This document shows, piece by piece, positions 8,032-15,952 of a DNA stretch of 55,213 bases. Both the position numbers and the translations under genes were made by a program. The DNA is from Amoebidium appalachense. Taxonomy: Eukaryota > Ichthyosporea. Each line of letters starts with the position of its first letter. Position 1 is the first letter of the stretch. The stretch is taken from positions 1 through 55,213 of the forward strand of contig CAVNZM010000028.1 of NCBI GenBank assembly GCA_963693365.1, in the 5' to 3' direction. The notes below the pieces were generated by a model. The model did not search any database, was not told the origin of the DNA, and saw only the letters and a program-made list of their open reading frames with translations.

Positions 8032-8877
8032 ATGTCCATCCTGACCATCTACTGCACCGAGCTCGCCGCCCTTGCCGGCCGCCACCTCTACCGCAGCGTC
8101 CCCGAGGCCGTCGACGCCCTGCTCTGCCACAACGAACAGGCCGTGTTCCGCAGCTACCCGCACCTGCGCGGCCGACTGCGTGAGGCCCGGCTCAGGGAGG
8201 CCGCGAGCCGCAAGGCCGAGTTCCTCTGCCGCAAGCGCCATGCCGACACGCTCGAGAGCAGCCTGACCAAGATGGCCAAAGCCGAGTCTGCCGACGAGCT
8301 GCGCTTCCTGCTGGACGACGCGCTGGCTACCATCGACGACCCGGACGAGCGCGAAATCGTCAAGGGCGTCATCTTCAAGACCCGCGGCCTGGACGGCGAG
8401 GACGCCGTGCTCGACGCGTACGAGAAGCTGACCGGCAAGAAGCTGACCGAACGCAACACGGTCTTCCGGAAGTCCAAGCCCTTCACCACGCGTGGCGGGG
8501 TGACATACCAGATCGGCGGCCGTCTGGATGCCGTGTGCGACGAGCTCGGCCGCCTCGTCGAGGTCAAGAACCGCGTCAACAAGTTCCACATCCCCGCCTA
8601 CGACCGCATCCAGGTCATGGGCTACTTTGCCATCACCGGCCTGCAGGCCTGCGAGTTCATCCAGTGCCTCTGCGGGGAGCTGCAGACAGAGACCCTGACC
8701 TACGACGAGGACGCCTGGATCCCCGTGCAGCGCGCGCTCGAGGACACACTCGACCGCCACGTGACCCCCGACCCCGAGCCCGAGCAGGACGAGGAGCCCC
8801 CCTCCCCCAGCCCTACCCAGACACAGGCTCAGCCCTCGTCTGCGTCGTCCGAGCCCGCCGTGTCCGAGTCGCAATAA
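8032..8877 (+). CDS. PD-(D/E)XK nuclease, YqaJ/RecB-like
   Basis: 281 residues. The catalytic signature reads IGGRLDAVCDELGRLVEVKNR, with Asp166, Glu177 and Lys179 as the D...ExK triad, followed by a helix with YDRIQVMGYFAITG that matches the QxxxY-type motif of YqaJ/lambda-exonuclease relatives. A Pro/Glu/Ser-rich tail ends the protein. Such enzymes process DNA ends in viral recombination and replication. The stop codon lies inside an AATAAA (8873-8878). The 3' end overlaps the opposing gene by 49 bases. Confidence 0.8.
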   Translation: MSILTIYCTELAALAGRHLYRSVPEAVDALLCHNEQAVFRSYPHLRGRLREARLREAASRKAEFLCRKRHADTLESSLTKMAKAESADELRFLLDDALATIDDPDEREIVKGVIFKTRGLDGEDAVLDAYEKLTGKKLTERNTVFRKSKPFTTRGGVTYQIGGRLDAVCDELGRLVEVKNRVNKFHIPAYDRIQVMGYFAITGLQACEFIQCLCGELQTETLTYDEDAWIPVQRALEDTLDRHVTPDPEPEQDEEPPSPSPTQTQAQPSSASSEPAVSESQ

Positions 8878-9326
8878 ATGTCGTTAAAGTATGGTAGTGG
8901 CATGTCCAGCCGCCGGAGCACTGGCTCGTAGAAGTGCGCCGCCTCCACGTACTGGCAGAAACACCCGATGTCCTCTAGCTGCTTGGGGATGGCCTGCTCG
9001 CTCTCCGTGACCACGCCCCCCTTGGACACGTACGTGCACGGGCTTCGGTTGCACGACACCACCTCCAGCCACGCCTTGAACGCATTGCCTGGCCTCCGCA
9101 CCCGCACGCGCGCCTTGCCACACACCCCCAACTCCCGCACCACGTCGCTCGACTCTCTGAACCGCCGGTACAGCACGCACGCCTGCAGGCCCTCGGGGGT
9201 CCTGGCCGCGCACACCGCCTTTGCACCGTGCGCGAGCAGCGACGCGGCAAACTCGCGCGCGTCGACCTTCGCGTCAGTCTCGACCGCAAAGACCCGGGCC
9301 CGGCTGCCGTCGTGGCGATTATCCAT
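8829..9326 (-). CDS. Protein with degenerate Rep-like (HUH) domain
   Basis: 165 residues. The order of motifs resembles the replication-initiator domain of small circular DNA viruses: a strand VFAVET at residues 12-17, then EGLQACVLYRRF where Reps have HLQG plus a strand, then NAFKAWLEV and TYVSKGG at the place of the YxxK catalytic motif. The metal-binding His is replaced (GLQ instead of HLQ), so it may bind DNA without nicking it. The C-terminal 50 residues are acidic. The assignment is tentative and needs structure prediction. It is divergent from the next gene with 16 bases between starts. Confidence 0.5.
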   Translation of the reverse strand: MDNRHDGSRARVFAVETDAKVDAREFAASLLAHGAKAVCAARTPEGLQACVLYRRFRESSDVVRELGVCGKARVRVRRPGNAFKAWLEVVSCNRSPCTYVSKGGVVTESEQAIPKQLEDIGCFCQYVEAAHFYEPVLRRLDMPLPYFNDIYCDSDTAGSDDADEG

Positions 9327-9342
9327 GCTCCTACAAGCAATA

Positions 9343-9852
9343 ATGTCTGGGGAACACGATCCTCTGACCGTGCGCTGTATGGCCTGGGAGTGCGACCGAC
9401 CGCTGTCGATCCGTGTTTTAGGGGCCTTCCAGTGGGAGAAGGGCGGGCTGCGGTTTAAGAACGTAACGGACCCCCTCCATTTTTTCTACCCGGGCCAGGC
9501 CGTCGCCGTGCAGCACCACGTCCGCACGATCGTGTCAGTGGACGCCGCGCGCGGGGTCTTGGCGTTCGACGAGCCCCTGCCCATCATGACCAAGCCCAAG
9601 GATATCGAGGTGTACGTAGACCCGCACGTGCGTGGTCGCGTGCTCACGGGGTCCGGCGGGGAGGTCATGGCCGTCAGCCGCGACGGCCACATCAGCACGC
9701 CCTGGCTTGACCGGCTGGTGGAAAACGTCGATGGGCACGTCGTTCTTGCCAACGGCTGGCGCATCCACGCGGACGGCGACGCCGTGCTCTTCTCGATGCC
9801 GTCGGGCGAGCCCCGCATGCGGCTGGACCCCAACGGCCTGGAGCTGCTTTGA
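9343..9852 (+). CDS. Unknown beta-rich protein
   Basis: 169 residues from the ATG at 9343. The sequence alternates short hydrophobic strands and Gly/Asp turns throughout, and ends in a PRMRLDPNGLEL-type strand. This looks like a small beta-barrel or jelly roll, so a minor capsid or penton-like role is possible but not shown. Starts of this gene and the Rep-like gene are only 16 bases apart and must share a promoter region. Confidence 0.65.
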   Translation: MSGEHDPLTVRCMAWECDRPLSIRVLGAFQWEKGGLRFKNVTDPLHFFYPGQAVAVQHHVRTIVSVDAARGVLAFDEPLPIMTKPKDIEVYVDPHVRGRVLTGSGGEVMAVSRDGHISTPWLDRLVENVDGHVVLANGWRIHADGDAVLFSMPSGEPRMRLDPNGLELL

Positions 9853-9910
9853 CGGCGTTTTTGAGGCCAGGAACCACCCGCCGAATATAATTTAGTGGTA
9901 CTGGTATAAT

Positions 9911-10210
9911 ATGTCGTCAATGGGACTGGATAGCACACTTGGCAGCACAAACGGCGCGCTGAGGAGCATGAGGAACCCGCTCTTCCTCGCGGTCGTCACG
10001 GGTCTCACCGGCTACTTCGTGTACCCACCCAACGACTCGCTCGTCCGTCTGCAGAAGAAGTGGCCCATCCTCCGCTACGTGTTTCTGTTCCTGCTCATCT
10101 GGCAGGGCCCCGGCAGCGGGCAGAACCTCACGCGCACGCTCATTGCCGTGGGTCTCGTCTATCTCCTCCTCAACTACGCCGTCCCCGCCATCGAGCAGAG
10201 CACATCGTAA
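9911..10210 (+). CDS. Small membrane protein
   Basis: 99 residues with three hydrophobic segments: about residues 23-37, 55-66 and 75-92. The charged loop between the first two holds a LVRLQKKWP stretch. No family recognised. AT-rich TATAATT/TATAAT elements lie 10-25 bases before the ATG. An AATAAA follows the stop directly (10210-10215). Confidence 0.7.
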   Translation: MSSMGLDSTLGSTNGALRSMRNPLFLAVVTGLTGYFVYPPNDSLVRLQKKWPILRYVFLFLLIWQGPGSGQNLTRTLIAVGLVYLLLNYAVPAIEQSTS

Positions 10211-10260
10211 ATAAAGCGGGCACCGCCCCACCGCACACATAAATTGCTGATACGTATACA

Positions 10261-10473
10261 ATGGGGCTGGAGCAGTTGATCGTAGACCAACTGGACAACA
10301 AGAAGAGGCGCGCGCGCACGCGCCGCGCGGCCGCACAGGGCCGGCCAGCATTAGGCGGCAGCAACAAGGCCGACCTTGCCAAGCTGGACATCGCCGAGGC
10401 CGAAACCAAGGACCTGCTCAAGCTCATACGCAAGGTGCGCAACCAGATGGCCAAGAACAAGAAGGCGGGCTAG
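10261..10473 (+). CDS. Small basic protein, possible N-myristoylation
   Basis: 70 residues, Lys/Arg-rich, with an NKKRRARTRR run near residue 13 and a helical C-terminus ending in KNKKAG. The N-terminus MGLEQL has Gly at position 2 but lacks a clear Ser/Thr at position 6, so myristoylation is uncertain. It could bind nucleic acid. The stop overlaps the end of a tiny minus-strand ORF. Confidence 0.6.
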   Translation: MGLEQLIVDQLDNKKRRARTRRAAAQGRPALGGSNKADLAKLDIAEAETKDLLKLIRKVRNQMAKNKKAG

Positions 10474-10547
10474 CCGATGGGGGCGGTCCATACGTACAGC
10501 GCGAGAACCAGGACCACAATAAAGAGCAACATGAGCACCGGTTTCAT
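10470..10547 (-). CDS. 25-residue single-span membrane micro-protein
   Basis: Starts at the ATG at 10547 and encodes MKPVLMLLFIVVLVLALYVW plus five residues. It is one strongly hydrophobic span with a positive N-terminal residue. It is tail-to-tail with the gene at 10261-10473 (4-base overlap). The composition is so typical of a single transmembrane helix that chance seems unlikely, but at 25 codons it remains a candidate. An AATAAA for the next upstream minus-strand gene sits just before it. Confidence 0.4.
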   Translation of the reverse strand: MKPVLMLLFIVVLVLALYVWTAPIG

Positions 10548-10599
10548 TTATTGTTGCCACACAATTGATCGACGTGTCCGGGGTGCCGGGCTAGTATTC

Positions 10600-11777
10600 T
10601 TAGGCATCGAGCATTGGGGCGCCCCCAGGCGCGCCATGCATGCCTACGCCCATCACATCCGATTCGGTGAGGCCTGGGTCGGGCGTGTCGGGTAGATTGA
10701 AGGCTCCCGCGTCTGCGCCGCTCGCAGGCCCGCCGAACAAGTTCTGCCCCAAGTGTGCAATGGACTCATCGAAGTCTCCGGCATCGGGCAGGTCGGCGCC
10801 TTCGGTGCTTCGCTCCGATGGGTTGCCCATTCTGACCACCTCGCGCCCCAGCTTCTCGAGGTCGTCGCGCACGGCCTGCAGCCTCACAACGTAGCTAAAC
10901 GCCGGCTTCATTTTCAACATGCTGTCGATTGCCGCCGCGGCGTTGTTGATCAGCTTGCGGCACTTGCTCAGCAGCTCGTGCGAAAGGCGGAGCTGGTTGG
11001 TTATGGACCTGTTGAGGGGTCCAAACGAGGGCGGTGCCACGGACAGATCGACGTTTTGGTTGAAGGGGTACACATCCTTGTCGCGCACGTGCTTTCGATA
11101 GAGGGGGAGCTGAAGAGCTGGTTGCGCAGGTTCTTCGTGATGCGCAGGTATGTGGCGGCCAGTGACTTGTAGACGGCCAGTCGCTTCAGCAGTTGCTCTG
11201 CCCCGATGTTGATCTGGTTCTGGGCCGCGTTGTTCAGGAAGGCTTCCTTGGCTGCCTTGGTCACCTCACCCAGGTCCGTGTCGTCCGGCTCGATCTTCAT
11301 GTCGTCGGCCTTCTTCTTGAGCGACTTGAACTCCTCCTGGAGGGCGTTGATATCCTCCGACAGCTTGTTGTCGATGTACTGCTTGGCGAGAATCTTGGCG
11401 TTGGTCTTGATCTTGTTGAGGTGCAGGTCGATCCGCGCCATCATCTCGGCCTGGCTCGCAGCGTGCCCCGTAGCCAGCGGCAGCACCTTGCCCACCGCCT
11501 CGAGCTTCTTCTTCTGGTGGTCAAGCAGCTCCTTGGTCGACACGTGCGTGCGCTCCTTTCGCTTTAGGTCCTCGGCATACGCCGCTTTACTTTTCTTGGC
11601 CTGGTGCTTGACCAGCGCCTGGTGCTCCTTGATTTTGCGCTTCTTGGCGGCCACATCCCTCGCCATCTCCCTCGCAAACGCGGCTTTGCTTTCCACGGGC
11701 TTGTCCAAGTCCCCCCACATCTTGAAACGGTCGCGGGGCTGTTTCAGCGCCTCCTCCAACTTCTGCGCTCGGTTCAT
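10600..11777 (-). CDS. Long helical/coiled-coil protein, frame broken at C5
   Basis: The ATG at 11777 opens a Lys/Glu-rich coiled-coil frame of about 220 good residues that degrades into Ser/Thr/Pro nonsense near 11100. The frame one base off then reads as a well-formed protein to 10600 but has no ATG of its own at the junction; its first possible start is a GTG. The break lies at a C5 run (G5 at 11103-11107 on the plus strand), where one more C would join the two into about 392 residues. Second half: helical, then a Gly/Asp-rich tail. No function recognised; probably structural. Confidence 0.65.
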
Positions 11778-11799
11778 GTATGATGGTACCCCTATAATA

Positions 11800-12333
11800 T
11801 CAAACTGGCGCCCCAGACCGGCGATTTATGACGCACCAACCCCGTCCCTCCGGTACGTGGATCCCATGACCCCCCCCCCCGCTCCAACTCACGTCTGGGT
11901 CCACGAAACCCGCCAACGCCACACTCCCCGCCATTTCCCGAACGCGCGTCTGCAGCTCCGCGAGTTTTCCGTACAGCGCATTCCAAAACGCCTTCTCTCG
12001 GTCGTACTCGCGGGTTCGCTTCTCCATGATGTCCTGGGCGGCGTACACCTTCGCCAGCTGCTTCGACTGCCAGTCGAGCAGCGCCTGCTTGGACCCGGTC
12101 GCCCGGACCAGCTCGCCCGCCATGGCCTCGAGTACCTGCCGTGTGACCTGGAGGCGCTGACGAGTGGGCTCGGATGACTTCCGTAGCGCGTCCGCCTCCG
12201 CGCGCTTCAGCCCTCTGGCCTTGAGGCTGACCAGCTGTCGGTGCTCTCTATCCCTGCGCGCAACTTCCTTGCGCGCACTCTGGAGCTCGCGCAGTTCGCG
12301 GCGCATTTCCGTGCGCGTGGTCTGAAACGACAT
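11800..12333 (-). CDS. Coiled-coil protein
   Basis: 177 residues. Residues 1-130 form an Arg/Glu/Gln-rich amphipathic helix. A run of 11 C (G on the coding strand) near 11870-11880 falls in the last quarter, and the sequence after it (a GHGIHVPEGRG stretch) may be out of frame. It is one of four consecutive minus-strand basic or coiled-coil genes (10600-12923) that may encode virion core or tegument-like proteins. Confidence 0.65.
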   Translation of the reverse strand: MSFQTTRTEMRRELRELQSARKEVARRDREHRQLVSLKARGLKRAEADALRKSSEPTRQRLQVTRQVLEAMAGELVRATGSKQALLDWQSKQLAKVYAAQDIMEKRTREYDREKAFWNALYGKLAELQTRVREMAGSVALAGFVDPDVSWSGGGGHGIHVPEGRGWCVINRRSGAPV

Positions 12334-12351
12334 TGATTCGTGCGTGCATTT

Positions 12352-12687
12352 TTATTGCGTCTCGCCCGCGGGCCCGAGCCCCAGCTCGCCCTCGTTCACC
12401 AGCGCAGCCAGTTGTCTACCGTACTCGGCGGCCGCGACGGGGTGCCCCTTGCCCAACGTCACAATGTCCTTACCAACCCTCTTCATAAGTGCAAGCGCAT
12501 TCTTTTTGGCAAGATGCGCCGCCCTCGCCGACACCCGAAGCGCGTGCCGCAGCTGCACCACGCGTTCGTTCCACCGCAACCGACGCCGGTAGAAGTTCTT
12601 GAGCTGGGCCGTCTCCTCCCGGCGCTTGGCCCTCTTCCCGGCCATCGAGGCAGCAAGCCGCCGCCGAAATTGGCGGAGTTCCTTCAT
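12352..12687 (-). CDS. Basic helical protein
   Basis: 111 residues from the ATG at 12687, Arg/Ala-rich and almost entirely helical, with a RRLAASMAGKRAKRREE basic stretch. The stop codon lies inside AATAAA on the coding strand (12351-12356), as in several other genes here. The frame extends further upstream but with poorer composition. No family recognised. Confidence 0.65.
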   Translation of the reverse strand: MKELRQFRRRLAASMAGKRAKRREETAQLKNFYRRRLRWNERVVQLRHALRVSARAAHLAKKNALALMKRVGKDIVTLGKGHPVAAAEYGRQLAALVNEGELGLGPAGETQ

Positions 12688-12713
12688 GCTATTGGCCGAC
12701 ACTTTGCACACAA

Positions 12714-12923
12714 TCACGGCCCCGCAAACGTTCCGCACGGCCCCACGAACGTGCTGCATCGGCCGCGGAACGAACCGAGCGTGTAAGGCGACTGCACGAG
12801 CCCCTCCTGGTATGCCCTCATGAGCATTCGCTGGTGCATGATTTCGCCGGCGCCCCCTCTCCCGCCCCGGCGTAGGCCATGCCGCCGCCTGCGTGAAATC
12901 CGTGCTCGTCTCGTCTTACGCAT
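12714..12923 (-). CDS. Small Arg-rich protein (protamine/core-like)
   Basis: 69 residues. It begins MRKTRRARISRRRRHGLRRG, so 12 of the first 20 residues are basic, followed by a Met/Gln-rich helix and an uncharged tail. The start at the ATG 12923 is the first ATG in frame. It belongs to a set of short Arg-rich proteins in this window (26186-26308, 34307-34474, 34519-35067) that could condense DNA in the virion. Role inferred from composition only. Confidence 0.55.
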   Translation of the reverse strand: MRKTRRARISRRRRHGLRRGGRGGAGEIMHQRMLMRAYQEGLVQSPYTLGSFRGRCSTFVGPCGTFAGP

Positions 12924-12957
12924 TTGTCTTTCGCACAATAAACTGCGCTTGTCCCCT

Positions 12958-13227
12958 CTAGTTCCCGCTAAACCGCGCGGCTATGTAGCCCGCCAGCAGC
13001 GAGCCCACGATGGCAGCCGCCAGCGATACGAAAAACAGGAGAAGCACGAATTGCGGGCTCCCCGCACGAACCAGTACTCCTGTTGGCGTGGCTCGGGGGG
13101 GCGGGCAGACGACCCGCTTGGCCCGCGGCGGTGGCTGTTCGTCCTCCTGTTCGTCAAAGTCCTCGCTGCTCTCGTCGAGCGAATCGATAGGCGGGCGAGA
13201 CTCGTTCTTGCTCTTGTGGCTGTCCAT
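12958..13227 (-). CDS. Tail-anchored membrane protein
   Basis: 89 residues from the ATG at 13227. The N-terminal 40 residues are acidic and disordered (DSLDESSEDFDEQEDEQ). After a Pro-rich linker comes a hydrophobic span, FVLLLFFVSLAAAIVGSLLAG, near residues 60-80, and a short luminal tail. It is divergent from the cathepsin-like protease gene, whose likely start is 36 bases away. Confidence 0.7.
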   Translation of the reverse strand: MDSHKSKNESRPPIDSLDESSEDFDEQEDEQPPPRAKRVVCPPPRATPTGVLVRAGSPQFVLLLFFVSLAAAIVGSLLAGYIAARFSGN

Positions 13228-13262
13228 TGTACAATGGCACACATAAAATTCACATCCCGGTT

Positions 13263-13925
13263 ATGTGGCTTCCGCTCTTGGTGTTGGTGGTCCTCGCCGT
13301 AGGCCTGTACATGTTTCAGGCCTCCCGATGCCCGCTCCCCTCCAGGTTCAGCTGGATGGATCTCAAGCCCGAATCCATGCCGCCCGTGGCGTACCAGGCC
13401 AAGTGTGGCTCGTGTTGGGCTCATGCTACCGCCGCCGCGCTGCACGCCCGCCTCGTCGTGCAGCTGGGAAAGAGGGCCGTTGTCGACACGGACGACATCG
13501 TCAAAAACACGCTCGGCAACAGGGGGTGTATGGGCGGCACGCTGGTTAAGGCTTTCAGGCACGCACGCAGCGTGGGCGTCCTGACACCCGAAGGCCGCGT
13601 CAGACTGCGCTCCTTCCGGGACATGTTCAGGTTAGACGTCTGCAGCATCAAGGAGGAGATCTACAGGAACGGCCCCGTCGCCATGCACGTCTTGGAGCAC
13701 CGGTCCATGAAGCGCCTGTCCCCCGACACCACTTGGTACCCCGAGCCGGGCGAGCGCCCGCTGGGTGGCCACGCCGTCATGGTGTTCGGTTGGGACGACG
13801 CAAAGGGGGGCTGGTTGGTCCAGAACAGCTGGGGGCGCGGGTGGGCAAACGCCGGGCGTGGGGTGTTCGGGTATGGCGCGGGTAAGATCGACTCCTTGCA
13901 CGTCCTCGCCGGCTCGTTCGTCTAG
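13263..13925 (+). CDS. Papain-like cysteine protease with N-terminal anchor
   Basis: 220 residues from the ATG at 13263; an in-frame ATG at 13227 is less likely. Residues 2-20 are a hydrophobic anchor or signal. The catalytic Cys51 lies in AKCGSCWAHA, the cathepsin-type CMGG follows near residue 93, His170 lies in GGHAVMVFGWDD, and Asn188 lies in VQNSWGRGW. All C1A catalytic residues are present. There is almost no propeptide: the mature-like domain begins about 30 residues after the anchor, which is short for the family. A membrane-bound or packaged protease used in entry or maturation is plausible. Confidence 0.88.
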   Translation: MWLPLLVLVVLAVGLYMFQASRCPLPSRFSWMDLKPESMPPVAYQAKCGSCWAHATAAALHARLVVQLGKRAVVDTDDIVKNTLGNRGCMGGTLVKAFRHARSVGVLTPEGRVRLRSFRDMFRLDVCSIKEEIYRNGPVAMHVLEHRSMKRLSPDTTWYPEPGERPLGGHAVMVFGWDDAKGGWLVQNSWGRGWANAGRGVFGYGAGKIDSLHVLAGSFV

Positions 13926-14185
13926 ATCACGTAGCTGACGGTGGTGTTCAGGACGTTGCGGAGGTCGGTGCCGTCCTTGGCCGTGTTGTTCAGGTCATTC
14001 TTGGGGTCCACGTTCACAGACACAGGCTGCGTCGTGGTGGGCTTGGGCTTCGCGGCGTGTCTGAAGCGACACGTGGACCCCGACACTTGCCGGTGGTGCC
14101 GGTGCATGTGGCGCTTGTAGACGACGAAGTAGTAGATGGCCACGACCGCAAGGGCAAGCAGCACCGTGTTGTTGTTGATCTCCAT
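13922..14185 (-). CDS. Single-pass membrane protein
   Basis: 87 residues from the ATG at 14185. A hydrophobic span (TVLLALAVVAIYYFVVY) at residues 6-22 is followed by a His/Arg-rich cytoplasmic-type stretch and an Asn/Thr-rich tail. It overlaps the protease stop by 4 bases tail-to-tail. No family recognised. Confidence 0.65.
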   Translation of the reverse strand: MEINNNTVLLALAVVAIYYFVVYKRHMHRHHRQVSGSTCRFRHAAKPKPTTTQPVSVNVDPKNDLNNTAKDGTDLRNVLNTTVSYVI

Positions 14186-14222
14186 TAGCGTGCCCTGCCA
14201 AAAAAAAATAATTGGATAGGGC

Positions 14223-14546
14223 ATGGCTGATTCTTACGGACGCACCCTGCTCTCCGACCAAAACAACCTCACGTCGTCGATGATCGCGAACGAGGCGCGC
14301 ACACGGGTGAAGACCGGTGACAGGCTGTCGCGCTCACGCAGGCTCGATGTCACGGTCATGGAAGGCACGTCGCGCTTCATCTTGCCGCGGACGAACGTCC
14401 CGTCGTCCATGTACGAGGTGCGCACGGAGCGCCGCGACATGATCTACCCGTATGCGATCGAGAAGAACAGGAGCACCACAAGCGCGCTGGCCTTCCAGGA
14501 CGCCTGGCGCAGCGCCATGCCCACGGCACCACTCGGTGGGGTATAA
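14223..14546 (+). CDS. Unknown 107-residue protein
   Basis: Polar, with an RLSRSRRLDVTVMEG segment and an ERRDMIYPYA segment, and no membrane span. AT-rich DNA (AAAAAAAAATAATTGG) precedes the ATG. Its final codons contain the TATA box of the next gene (14542-14549), showing how tightly genes are packed. No family recognised. Confidence 0.65.
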   Translation: MADSYGRTLLSDQNNLTSSMIANEARTRVKTGDRLSRSRRLDVTVMEGTSRFILPRTNVPSSMYEVRTERRDMIYPYAIEKNRSTTSALAFQDAWRSAMPTAPLGGV

Positions 14547-14549
14547 AAG
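14542..14549 (+). promoter_or_regulatory. TATA box (TATAAAAG) of the SSB-like gene
   Basis: TATAAAAG begins 39 bases before the ATG at 14581 and overlaps the stop codon of the previous gene. Spacing matches the VLTF3-like gene. Confidence 0.6.
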
Positions 14550-14580
14550 GAGTGCATACAGGTCAGTCGTGGCAGTCACG

Positions 14581-15288
14581 ATGCAGTTCACGCACTGGAC
14601 AGAGGCCCTCCATGGCCGGGAGCTCACCATCGGCCCCTCGAAGCTCGAGAGCAACCGCGCCGGCAACCACACCGCCATCTACTTCCCCGTGCGCCGCTAC
14701 AACAAGCCCATTCGCTTCTACACACCCCTGCTAAAGTGCAAGTTCCCGCCCAACGACGAGTACAACTCCATCGACGTGTCCCAGTACGCTCCGTCAAGTG
14801 GGTCACAGGATCAGGTGGACAGCTTTATTTCGTGCGTGCGCGAGCTGGAGGCCGCGGTCGTCGCGTGGGCCGTCCAGAACGCCGAGATGGCCTTCTCCGA
14901 CTTCGAGCCCGTGCCGGATGAGCTGGCCATCAACCACCGCATGCGCTCGTGTCTCGTCGATCGCATCGAGGCCATCAAGTTCCGCCTGTTGCCCGACGCA
15001 GGTGTCGCCTACTTCGACGCTGCAGGCAAGGCCCTGACCCGCGACGACGTCCTCCAACTCTTCAACTCGCCCAATCTCCCCAACATCCGCGTGGCTGGCG
15101 AGATCAAGTCCGTGGGCATCTACAACGGGCAGAAGCGGCGCGGCCAGAAGGTCGAGTTCGACGGCAAGCTCGAAGTGCGCCTGTTTGCCCTGCAGATCCG
15201 TGTGCTCCCAGCCGACGACGCCGACAGCACCAACTTGCCCACGGGCGTCTGCATGCTCCCCCCCGAGGACGGGTGCATGCAGCCCTAG
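14581..15288 (+). CDS. Putative ssDNA-binding protein (NCLDV SSB-like)
   Basis: 235 residues. Near residues 36-55 it has YNKPIRFYTPLLKCKFP, like the conserved P-hydrophobic-TP strand of the T7 gp2.5-type SSB family described in NCLDVs. This is followed by a helical insert, a block with RIEAIKFRLLPDAG, and late strands ending LEVRLFALQIRVLP. The order of elements and length fit, but I recognise it only by pattern, and a minor structural protein is possible. Strong TATA box; the stop is tail-to-tail with the next gene (4-base overlap). Confidence 0.45.
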   Translation: MQFTHWTEALHGRELTIGPSKLESNRAGNHTAIYFPVRRYNKPIRFYTPLLKCKFPPNDEYNSIDVSQYAPSSGSQDQVDSFISCVRELEAAVVAWAVQNAEMAFSDFEPVPDELAINHRMRSCLVDRIEAIKFRLLPDAGVAYFDAAGKALTRDDVLQLFNSPNLPNIRVAGEIKSVGIYNGQKRRGQKVEFDGKLEVRLFALQIRVLPADDADSTNLPTGVCMLPPEDGCMQP

Positions 15289-15854
15289 TCCAGTTCCGTG
15301 TCGATCATCATGTCCTGGCGGTTGAGGTCGTCCTTAGCGCTCTGGATGCGGCTCTCGAGCCCATCCGCGAGCTGGTGGCGGTGCCGCAGCTCGTTGTTCA
15401 TGATTTCCTCTATAGTCTTGTTGGGGTGGACCACCTCCTCACAGAGGTCGGTCTTGGGGGGTACCACAAACCATTCGTACATCGGCGCCACGTAGATGTC
15501 CCAGTAGGGGTCCTTCTCCTGCAGCAGCCGCGCGTGTGCGTTGGCCTCCTCGACCGTGTCGAAGGCCCCTCGTACCTTCATCGCGCACTGCTTGTCAGCC
15601 GTTACCTGGTCGAGTCCCTGTGCGGCACACGACATGACAATAAAGTTCAGCTTGTCTACCTTTACTGGGTCGGTTTCCGCCCGCACCTCGTTCATCGAGG
15701 GGCGCGGGATCTCCGTACGCGAGTAGTTGGTCGTCACGCCCCCATTCGGGAGCGCGAGCTCGGGGGGCGCGTGGGGGGGGCGTGCACGGGACTCGAGGGG
15801 TCCCGTCTGTTCCTCGTCCTCGTCGTGCATGCGCTTCGATGAACAGGGGTCCAT
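15285..15854 (-). CDS. NCLDV conserved protein (DUF5832-like)
   Basis: 189 residues from the ATG at 15854. After an acidic Pro-rich N-terminus comes a compact domain with CAMKVRGAFDTVEEANAHA and DPYWDIYVAPMYEWFVVPP. This pattern, hot-spots of K-hR-G-F, E-E-A, then D-hydrophobic-Y-V...W, recalls the DUF5832 family of unknown function found in several large DNA viruses. The C-terminal 60 residues form a coiled coil. Its role is unknown. Confidence 0.6.
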   Translation of the reverse strand: MDPCSSKRMHDEDEEQTGPLESRARPPHAPPELALPNGGVTTNYSRTEIPRPSMNEVRAETDPVKVDKLNFIVMSCAAQGLDQVTADKQCAMKVRGAFDTVEEANAHARLLQEKDPYWDIYVAPMYEWFVVPPKTDLCEEVVHPNKTIEEIMNNELRHRHQLADGLESRIQSAKDDLNRQDMMIDTELD

Positions 15855-15952
15855 TACCGTGGGGGGAGAAAATATTACAGGCAAAATGGCGCTGCCCGGT
15901 GGTCCGCCGCGCCTGAATGTATCCAGACGACAGGATGGTGTGTATACTTGGA

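Noticed and set aside
10477-10695. Plus-strand frame of 72 codons after the small basic gene
   Set aside because: Poor composition, and the minus strand has a better micro-ORF and the 3' end of the coiled-coil gene there.
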